From Nemophila menziesii (taxonomy: Eukaryota > Streptophyta > Magnoliopsida > Boraginales > Hydrophyllaceae), in assembly GCA_029959085.1 (NCBI GenBank), contig JARWIR010000002.1:64348154-64412153 (forward strand): a DNA stretch of 64,000 bases. Reading direction: 5' to 3'. Shown piece after piece: positions 31,227 to 40,412 of this stretch. Position numbers and translations under genes: made by a program. The notes under the pieces are model-generated. The model searched no databases. It was not told where the DNA came from and saw only the letters and a program-made list of their open reading frames with translations. Within the stretch, counting starts at the first letter, position 1, and the number at the start of each line of letters is the position of its first letter.

Positions 31227-33252
31227 ATGACTAACAGAACCGATTTCATGTGCAGTTATCGAAGGAACTTTCCGATAAACAAAAACAGTGTTGGTGCTAC
31301 TCCAGAACAAGCTATTAAGATTCCTGATTCGCGTTCCAAATGCAAGACTGAAGAAATTCCAGCTGCTCCCAAAAGGTAAGAGAATCTGATTAAGGCTAAT
31401 CCTAAGAAGAGTAGATTAATTGATGAACCATAAAGTGAGGACGAGTTTGAAGGAGAAATTCCGCAAGCACCCGTTCAAGAACAAATATCCACACAAAGAA
31501 AGATGTTTGCTCAGAAACCAAAGAGAGTTACTATGACTTGGAATGATCAGGTTCGTGACATAATTAATTACTTGAAATTTGGTGTTGAGAAAGGCCTTCT
31601 AAAATGTATTATGAACAGTACATTTAAGGACTATGCCGTTATCGGCTACAGTGTGCATCACAATTTGGAATATCTGGAAAGCGAGAATGGGTGGCTTCTT
31701 TGAAAACAAGGCCTGGAATATCATTGAAATAAACGAAAAAACAAAGGAACTCTTAAAACATCTATTTTCTGATGTTAACAGCACTGGTGACAAAAGGAAC
31801 AGAGTTAATTCAGATGATGATGATACCACAAACCCGTTTTTAGGAGACGAGGCGGATATCTTATGGATGTGCGGTGCATCTTTCAATCATAGCTAGGAAC
31901 CAGCAGGTATTGTGGCGATTGGAGCAAACATGGAAGGGAGAATAGAACATAAGGTCGTCAAACGCGCTAGAGTTAACAAAGCTATAGAAGGAGAAAGTTG
32001 GGCGGTGCTGGTAGCCATGAGGGCTGCTGCAGAACACCATTTACAGAATAGTTCTTTCTATTCTGACAACCTTGAATTAATACAAGGTATCACCAAGAGC
32101 GGATGCATTAGTTGGCAGATACGGCCAATGATCAACGAAATACTCGGTTGGATGGGAAGATTCCCAAACTGGAAGGTATTCCACATTAGGAGAGATTTGA
32201 ACCAGATTGCTGACTTAGCTGGCAAGGCAACTAGGCGGGGAGTCGACATCTCGAATTTACCGTCGAGTTCTATCATCGATTTTTATAATATTTTAACTAG
32301 GATTAAGTTGTAATATTTTATTTCTACCTTTGACAAAAAAAAAGGACTATGCCGTTACTTGTGATAATTTGGGTGGAAAGAATTGAGAAAAAGAAAACTT
32401 GAATATATTCCTACCTTGGTGTGTGATTTTTACGAGGGATTAGATTTTTCAAAAGAAACAATTATTCTACTCAAAAAGGTAATACCTCTCTCTATTGAGC
32501 TTATTCGGAAATCGTTGAAATTGCCCAACTTCACTGGCCCTTGTCCTTTCCAAGAAACCCTTACCGATCCTTCTTTCACCTTCGAATCTCTTTAGGGAAA
32601 AGTACTTATTTATGGGGCCCGCCCAATTCCCGTAGGAGAACGTTATCGTGGACAGATTTATAATAGCAATTTGTTGCCTTGTGCTAAGGTTTGGTCCCGT
32701 TTCATAATCCCTACCTTCTTTGGTATAATACACATTTCGGAATTGAAAAAGGAGCATATTATGTTCATCAAGTGTATTATTGAGAACAAACAAATGGATG
32801 TGGCTCGTGTGCTTTATGACAATAGTATGGAGTTCGAGAAAACCCCTACTACTCAGCAAAATCTCAAATTTCCTTGTACCATTACCACCTTCTGTTTAGA
32901 CACTAAAATCCCGCGTAGGTGTAAAGAAGCCGAACCTTCCATAGTTGGGGAACAAATGTCTTTAATTTCAATTCAGAATGCTCATGATGAAGCCACACAA
33001 GCCGTAAGGACTCCTAGAGCTCCTCCTCCAAAGAAGAAGGTACAATCCACTAACGAGTTGGAATCGAAAATTAAGGTGTTGAAAGAGAATCAAGATAAGA
33101 TGATTGCTACTCTAGGAAACGTTACAAAAGAGTTAGACCTTATCCGAAATATGCTACTTGGGGTGAGCACCATTCAACACGCCACCTATGGTTTACTTAC
33201 GAAGGATAAAGTCCATGTACGCCACACCGATGACCAGCCACGCGCTAGTTAA
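31227..33252 (+). pseudogene. post-pol ORF with 'putative plant transposon protein' domain, element D (LINE-interrupted)
   Basis: The ORF starts MTNRTDFMCSYRRN, like the MTNRTDALDYKK of element C. Two stops lie in the first 90 codons. The segment from 31503 (MFAQKPKRVTMTWNDQVRD) is split at 31642 by a LINE fragment. After it come 32383-32595 (YIPTLVCDFYEGLDFS) and 32671-33252 (LLPCAKVWSRFIIPTFFG, IMFIKCIIENKQMDVARVLY), which resemble the Pfam domain called putative plant transposon protein, then a Pro/Lys-rich linker and a predicted coiled coil (ELESKIKVLKENQDKMIATL). The ORF lies between pol and the PPT, the place of env-like ORFs in Athila relatives, but I see no signal peptide or membrane anchor. 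Function unknown. Confidence 0.65.
31626..32357 (+). mobile_element. 5'-truncated LINE inserted in element D, with 16-bp TSD
   Basis: The insert is 31642-32341, flanked by perfect direct repeats AAGGACTATGCCGTTA (31626-31641 and 32342-32357). It encodes the end of LINE ORF2: CITIWNIWKARMGGFFENK, then an RNase H-like domain (ILWMCGASFNHS, one stop, GIVAIGANMEG, GESWAVLVAMRAAAEHH, WKVFHIRRDLNQIADLAGKA). It ends with TAA, a short 3' UTR and an A run. It is homologous to the fragment at 4201-4491. The insertion is younger than element D. Confidence 0.92.
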
Positions 33253-34700
33253 GATACGTTTTCTATTCCTTTCGCATTTAGTGTAGATTAGTTTAATTGC
33301 TTTGCGTCTTTTCGAGTCGTGGGGACACGACTCATTTTTTAGCTTGGGGTGGGGTTCGTTGCCCCATCCCAGTTTTTATGTGTTAAATGTTTTTAATTGC
33401 TTTCAATAAAATAATTAGGAGTTGCGTTTGACTGTAGAAGATTTTAAATGTCCCCTTTAAGCATACTTTTGATGAATCAATGATAGTAAATAGTGAACTT
33501 TAGGAGCTAATATAAAACGCGCTAAAATTACATGCGAACATAGATAATGGATAGGAAAAACTAATAAACAATGCAAAATAAGTAAGCTTGTACTTAAGGA
33601 AAATGTTTGGTTTGTAGAACGTGAGATCTAAATTACTAGAGAACCCACTTAGATATGAACTAGAGACGAACCATGTAACTAGGAAAATGATAGAGGCAGT
33701 TCTTTGTTAAGCCATTTGAGACCTTTTTAGCCTTCTATCCCTTATATTAATTTTATTCGTCTTAGCCCAATTTTGAGCCTTAAGCCTTTTCTTTTATAGC
33801 CACGATATAAGCCCATTATCCCTTAGATTGTTAGACATGACCAAATGACCCGCACTGAATCACGATCCTGAGACCTGTCTCGAGCTTGAGTTTGGGGTGG
33901 AGGGTCTACATTTGGGGAAATTTCATTGGGTGGGAACTGATGTGTTTGTATTGAGGCACAAAAATTCAGATGATATTATTATTTGTAACCCTTTGCCGGG
34001 ATTAAAAATAATCAATACAGTAGCTGAACGGGAACCCGGTCAATGCAAAACCGGGAACCCGGTCAACGCCTGTACAAAAAAAAAAGAGTATGATAAAAAG
34101 AAAAGAAAAAGAAAAATAAAGAAAGAATAAAATACCAGGCAAAGTGGAAGTTTCTGGGAATCATCTTAGTATAGATTGGGTTAACTTGGGGATGCTCATT
34201 TAGTGCATCAAATGGGTTGAGTGAGAACATTATATGAGTGTAAACTCAAGCTCGTGGACAATTGTTGATGGTAAGTGAGGAGAGAGCCAAAAGCTCACTT
34301 CAAATTTACCAAATATACATACCACACCGTCCCTAAGCCTACGCTAAAACCGTAAAGTCCTCGTGATTCTTAGGTATATGGTAATTTAATAGGGAGTATA
34401 TACTAAGTGGAGCGTTCAAAGCGAGTAAGGATCAAGGAACAACCTATAGCCATCATATTGAGATAAGTACAAGTGTAACCTTCTAGCATTGCGAAGTTAA
34501 TTTTATGATTGAAGTTATTTGTGTTTGATGTTGCATGATTAGTGTATGTGTATGTTAGTTCTTTATGTTTTCTATATGAGATTTATTTTAAGAATTGCTT
34601 TGGGTGTATTTACTAGCTTCTATTTTCTCTTGCATCTACTTCATTCCCCTTGTTTTTAGTTTTGCTTTGTCGGGACGACAAAGGTTTGAGTTGGGGGTCT
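33253..34700 (+). other. 3' non-coding region of element D with repeated PPT-like motifs
   Basis: The stem-loop GAGTCGTGGGGACACGACTC (33314-33333) is followed by TTGGGGTGGGG (33344-33354). A further PPT-like GAGTTTGGGGT lies at 33888-33898, two more ACCGGGAACCCGGT-type palindromes at 34026-34063, and a block conserved in all sister elements at 34220-34375 (including the hairpin 'gtgaggagagagccaaaagc'). The true PPT, GAGTTGGGGGT, is at 34688-34698 beside the LTR. The short ORF at 33897-34130 is probably chance. Confidence 0.7.
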
Positions 34701-35858
34701 TGATGTCTCCCTAAATGTTATAATTTTATGCCCTTGGGAGACATCATTTTTGGTGTTTATTCGACTATTTAGATAGACTTTTGGTGTTAATGTGCAATAA
34801 ATCGATTTTTCTCTTTTAATTCTAGTATATTTCATTTATTAAACTTTTGCGCGTAATATTGTTCTTTTTAGTGAAAAGTTTGTAGGTTTTGAATACTAGC
34901 TAGGAGAGGAATCCAAGAATAAAGTCATATATCGTGTAATGAAGTCAAAGCAAGAAGAAATATCCCGAAAGAATTGACAATTTCAAGCTGCATATCTGGA
35001 AAGTTGATAATGATTGCTGATTTCGAGCCATCTCAGAGTGGATTCAGCCTCTGACTTGTGAAGATGATTTGTTCCCCATTGAGTTACGGAAATTTAGCAA
35101 TTGGAGTCATTCCGAGTTGAAACGAGCCGGTTAGAGTTGATTTAGTGGAGGTGGTGCAGCAGTTACGGGATTTGGGCTTAATTAATGGACTTGGACTTTT
35201 CTAATTTTCATTTAATCCTTTAGAAAAGCCCTAGTTTGAATTTTATAGTATAAATAGGATTTAGACTCTCATTTTTAACATACAATTCATACTCTTAAGA
35301 AACGAGAGAAGTCAGTACACCAGAGAAAAAGTTAGAGCAAGGAAGAGAAGAAGCTAGAGCAAGGAAGAGTAGAAGCCAAGAGCTGGAGATTAATAACATC
35401 TCCAATTCTCAGCCAATTCAACTCCGTAATTAGGTTCTTCTATTTTATTCTGTAAAACAATTATGAATTTCTTTTATTTTAATTTCTTAGTTTTTCGTAG
35501 TAGTATGAGCTAAACTTATAAAGTGCTTGAGAACGCATAATGGGTTAATCCCAATTCTATTTCATTTCATGTTTTTGAATTTGGGATTATAATAATTGAA
35601 ATCAAATTAGGTAGTTAGTATTTTTCCTTAATTTGTACTTATTTACGATTATTGAACTCGCGACTCAACAATAGGACTTAATACTTAGGCTGTTCCATTT
35701 AGTGGCGAATGGATCACCTTGACGGGGGGTCTAGGTATGAAACCAATTAATGAATGTAGGATAGAAATTAATGACTTTGACGAGCTTAATTAATCCAATG
35801 GCCTATTGGGTAATAAGAACTTAATCATTCGAAGATGGACTATAATCACCCTGACGGG
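34701..35858 (+). repeat. 3' LTR of element D (Y type, truncated)
   Basis: It starts TGATGTCTCCC, with the inverted copy GGGAGACATCA at 34736-34746. A TATA box (TATAAATAG) lies near 35249. The LTR is Y type, unlike the X-type 5' LTR at 26578. It is cut at 35858 by the terminus of the C LTR (candidate target ACGGG, 35854-35858). Confidence 0.82.
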
Positions 35859-37632
35859 TGGTGGGTCCTAGGGTGTTATAAAATTAAGTGTAAAAATAAA
35901 GGAACCACTTAACCGCAAGTGTACGGTTGTCCCAAGTAATATATGATAATCAAGTTCGTTCTCAGGGACGGATTAGGTTCAACCCAAATATTAATCAAGT
36001 AGTAAGAATAATTGCTAAACAGAAAATAAAAGATAATAATTTTTGTTTGGTTTTTGGAAATTAAAAAATGCAAATAAAATAAAGACTAAAATTAAATAAA
36101 CAGAAAGGAAATAAAGCAAATAAACGACTAACTTCAGATAAGAGAGATACTTGAGTCTCGCAAAGGAATCCACTTAATCAATATAATCTATGCTATGTTT
36201 AAGGGCAGAATTGGAATTATAATATTAGTCGGGACTCTAATATCTCCTAGCCCCCTGTCGGGTGGACCTAGAAGCTATTCTAAAGTATTATAAACACCTG
36301 TATGGTCGAATATATCTCTTCGTATGATATGATTTTACCTCTTTGGCTATGTAACTAGTTAAGCCTGTCGGTCAATAACGGACATTACACGGGTATTACC
36401 TAGATCTGTATTCAAACCCCCCCTGTCGGATGATCACTTTGCCACTAAAGTGAATAGCCCAAATACTAACAGCTAATTCTAGTTGCGCGGAAAAGAATTA
36501 GTAATGAAAACAAAGTAATAACCAATATATAAAACTCAATCCTATTTAAATCTAAACAATCCCAAATTTAAAACATAGATTAATTAATTAAGGTTCATCC
36601 CTTTAATGCGATTCCCAAGTATAAAGAAATTTAGCTCATAATGAAATTAAAGACTAACATAAAATATAAGGAATTCATGTTCAATTACAAGAAAGAAATA
36701 AATAACCTAAAGGGTTGAATGACTATTGTTGGAAGAACAGGATTCCTCTAGCTTCTAACTACTTCTCTCCTTCGTGCTCTGACTTGAAAACCTTAAGCCT
36801 CTTGTGTAATTCTCTGAAGTGTGTGAAAGTAGGAGGTTAAGGGGTGTATTTATAGGTGTTGGAGGACCCTAGGTCGAATTTTCTTGGAGTGGAAGACAAG
36901 TTAAAGACTCTTAAATTCGTAGCCCTAAATTCTAGAAAAGGTAAGAATTTGCTGCTGATTTGATTTGGTCATATCTTTTTCAATACTTATCCATTTGAGA
37001 AGTTCCAATATATGAAACCACTTGTCTTGGAAAAAACTTTTTATTGGTGCAGACCACTCGTCCAGAATCCATGCCCATCCTTAATTATGGAATTATCTTT
37101 AAAACGTGGCTGGATTTTCAGATTTAAAAAGGCAGCTTTATCTTTTCCTTCTTTGAATAAATCTTTCCTAAATCTTCTTATTTCCATGTAAATCTTCTTT
37201 CCTTTAATCCTTATCTTGACTTGGTCTCTAAGTAATTACCATTTATCTTTTAAAACTTCACATTAAATAAATAATTAAACCGCATATGCTTAAAAAGAAT
37301 AAATCAATAAATCAAGAAATCGAAATAGGAAAGTGTACTCTAAGAATAGAAACTCGAGTAAAAATCATTTCCTAACACTCTAAAATACACTAGGATTTAA
37401 TTCTCACGTTTTCTCCTTGGATTGGTCTTTCATGAGATTCAAGAACCGATTAACTTTGCATTAAAAATAGTCAAATTTAGGCACAAAAGCTCAGATTCTG
37501 CAAATAGTTAATTTCTCAGGGGAGAAAGTGTAATATGATCAATTAAGCCTAAAAGTCTATCAAATAAGTCATTTATTCACCTAAAAGGATGTCTCCAAGG
37601 GGCTAATAATTAGAACAAATCGGGAGACATCA
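35859..37632 (-). repeat. 3' LTR of element C (Y type)
   Basis: This is a complete LTR of 1774 bp from TGGTGGGTCC to GGGAGACATCA, minus orientation, followed by the PPT (complement of ACCCCAAACTC, 37635-37645). It is head to head with the D 3' LTR, giving an inverted LTR pair. Confidence 0.88.
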
Positions 37633-39107
37633 AGACCCCAAACTCAAACCTTTGTCGCCCGACAAAGTAAACTAAAAACAAAGGATCTTTTAGGTGAACG
37701 CAGAAGGTAGAATCTAGTAAATAATCCCTAAGCAAAGCTTAAAACAAATTTCATATAGTTTAACCTAGGAATTAATATACACCTACACTTATCATGCAAA
37801 ATCAAATACAAAACAGTATCAATCCAAAATTAATTTCACAATGCTAGAAGGTTACGCTTATTACTTATCTCAAGATGGTGGCTATAGGGTGTTCCTCGAT
37901 CTTTACTTGCTTTGAATGCTCCACTTAGAATATTCATTATTAACTCACTGTGCATCTAGGAATCACGAGGTCTTTACGGTTTTAGCATAGGCTGAAGGAC
38001 GGTATGGTATGTATATTTGGTAAATTTGAAGTTAGCTTTTGGCTCTCTCCTCACTTACCATCAACAAACTGTCCAAGAGCTTGAGTTTACACTCGAATAA
38101 CGTTCTCACTCAACCCAATTGACGCGCTTAATTAGCGTCCCTAAATTAACCCAATAAGCACTAAGGACGATTCACTTAAAAAATTCCACTTTGCCGGTCC
38201 GAATACATTTTATTTTCAAATCATTCATTTTTTCTTTTCTTTTGTATAGCCATGACTCTCTTTATGATGTTGAGATATCATGCTATTTTTCATAGTTATG
38301 CCTATTCATAACTTGAGCTCGAAGCTTCTTTTCCATTCACTATTACCCCGGCAAAGGGTTACAATATAATAAACCTGTGAATCATCATCATGTATAGCAC
38401 AAAGCATCATTTATAAGCTCAAAAATCCCAACCCAATGTAAATTCCCATATAGTGGACCCACCACCCCAACCTCAAGCTCAAGACAGGAAGTCTTAGGAT
38501 CGTGATTCAAGTGCGGGTCATATGGTTATGCCTAACAATCTAAAGGGAAATTGGCTTATAATGTGGCGACAAAAGGAAGGCTTAAAGGCTAAAAATTTGT
38601 CTAAGAAGGATAAAATTAATTCAGGGATAGAAGGCCAAAAAAGATTCAAAGGGCTAACAAAGAACTGCCTCTATCATCTTCCTATTTACACAATTTGCCT
38701 CTAGTTCATTCCTAAGTGGGTTCTCTACTCATTTAGATCTCACGTTCTACAAACCACCTATTATCCTTAAGTACAAGTTTACTTCTTTTGCATTGTTCAT
38801 TAATTTTTCCTATCAATTATCTCATATTTGCATGCAATTAAAGTTCAGCTTCATACTAACTCCTAAAGTCAACTATTTTCTATCATTAATTCAAAAAAAG
38901 CATGCTTGATGGGGGCATTTAAAATTCTCTACAGTCAACGCAACCCTAAGATTAATTTTATTGAAAGCATGTAAAACACAAAAAAGAATTGGGTTGAGGC
39001 ACGAACCCCACCCCAAACTCAAAAGTGAGTCGTGTCCCCACGACTCGAAAAAGACTCAATAAAGCAATAAAATTTAACTAAACTACCTAACTAGTGCCTA
39101 CCATCAA
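37633..39107 (-). other. 3' non-coding region of element C
   Basis: PPT-like motifs lie at 37635-37645, 38464-38474 and 39010-39020 (complements of GAGTTTGGGGT and near copies). The stem-loop after the last ORF is at about 39026-39046. The conserved block matching D 34220-34375 is 37968-38095. No convincing ORF. Confidence 0.7.
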
Positions 39108-39560
39108 TTAAGAAGAAGAATTAGAACGGGGTACCTGGCCATGAAGATCCATCGTGTCCTCCTCCGAAGGGGAAGAATAATTATCAATATCCATGTACAA
39201 AGTTACCTCTTCCAATGTTGACTTAATCTGTGTGATTTCCTTCCAAAGTGCTCCGATGTCTAGTTTTAAAAGTTCGAATTCTTGTTGCAAATTGCGAGCC
39301 CATGGAGGAATACCAGAATCAGTTTGAGAAGAAGAAGGACCTTGAACTTGAATTTGTGTCTTGTCTTTAGGCTTTGATGATACCCTCATCCTTGCTGTTA
39401 ATTTGTGTTGTGGTGGTGCAGGTGCCTTTTCTTCTTGTGTTTCTTCAATAGGCTCATCAAGATTGATGGCCTTTTCAATTGTAGAGCCAGGCAAATTCTT
39501 GTTCTTCCCTAGGAGACAACACTTCTTCTTGTAATCCAAAGCATCTGTTCTGTTTGTCAT
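39108..39560 (-). CDS. post-pol ORF of element C (150 residues, unknown function)
   Basis: This is an uninterrupted ORF starting MTNRTDALDYKKKCCLLGK. It has a Pro/Gln-rich middle (EEKAPAPPQHKL), a heptad-like segment (EFELLKLDIGALWKEITQIK, probably coiled coil) and an acidic tail (DIDNYSSPSEED). It starts like the D ORF but lacks the 'plant transposon protein' domain, so it may be an internally deleted version. It lies between the palindrome spacer and the 3' hairpin. A PPT-like motif (39570-39580) sits ten bases upstream of the ATG. Its role is unknown. Confidence 0.6.
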   Translation of the reverse strand: MTNRTDALDYKKKCCLLGKNKNLPGSTIEKAINLDEPIEETQEEKAPAPPQHKLTARMRVSSKPKDKTQIQVQGPSSSQTDSGIPPWARNLQQEFELLKLDIGALWKEITQIKSTLEEVTLYMDIDNYSSPSEEDTMDLHGQVPRSNSSS

Positions 39561-40412
39561 GGTGAATTGACCCCAAACTCAAGTTATACCAAGGATAGAA
39601 TAAAGTTAAGAAAACTTGGTATATCTTGAATTTCTTGCTTGGATTAGATGAAGGAAGTTGGTTTCTTGACAAATCTTGGAAGAACTCTTGAAAGCTTGAT
39701 GATCTTGACTGTGTTTAATGGTGTTGTGTGATGAATTTGATGAAGAGGTTATGTTTATGGAGGATGGAGGAGAGATTGAATGATGTTAATGTGTTTGTTG
39801 TGGAGGTTTAATCAAGCTTCAAGGTGTATTTATAGGGTTGGGAGCTGGAAAATTCGTTTGGAAAAGGCTAGGGTTTATCTCTTAAGGTTAGAAGTTGACT
39901 GGGCTTTGATCTCTTCACAAACCGCCTGGCGCGGTGCATACCTGCGGTGCATGGGTGTACCGCGGGGGTACACCGCAGCGCTGTGGTGTGAATTTTTCGC
40001 CTCTGCCTTATACCAGTGCTAGCACCCCGTGGCACGCGTTTTTGCCGTGCGGTGCACCGCGGCTATCAGCTTCTCTTTTTCTCGCCTCTGGATAAGACCC
40101 GTGGTGCGCGACCCGTGGTACGGGTTTTTGGGCGCGTTACATCCCTGCGGTATAGGGGGTACACCGCGGGGGTAGTCCGCGCCAGACTTTGAATCTCTCC
40201 AAGAATTTTCTTTGCGTTTCCTAGCACCCCAAACTCGATTTCCTGCACCATTAACACACTACCCTTCTCATTTCTTTTTAAAAGTAGACACTAAAACTTG
40301 ACACTAACTTAGAATTATACACTAGGAATTGAAAAACTTAAAGAAATAAACTAATATACAATGAAATGGCTTTTGTTTAACGTCGTTAAGCTCGACAGGT
40401 TACCTCTCGCAT
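39561..40412 (-). other. palindrome-rich spacer between pol and post-pol ORF, element C
   Basis: PPT-like motifs lie at both edges (39570-39580 and 40226-40236). GCGGTGCACCGC is perfect at 40049-40060, with variants at 39930-39975 and 40145-40175 ('tgcggtgcat', 'gtaccgcggg', 'tacaccgcgg'). Local GC content is far above the element average. Confidence 0.7.

Noticed and set aside
33897..34130. 77-residue plus-strand ORF in element D
   Set aside because: It runs through the PPT-like motif, palindromes and an A-rich tract; no homologue in sister elements.
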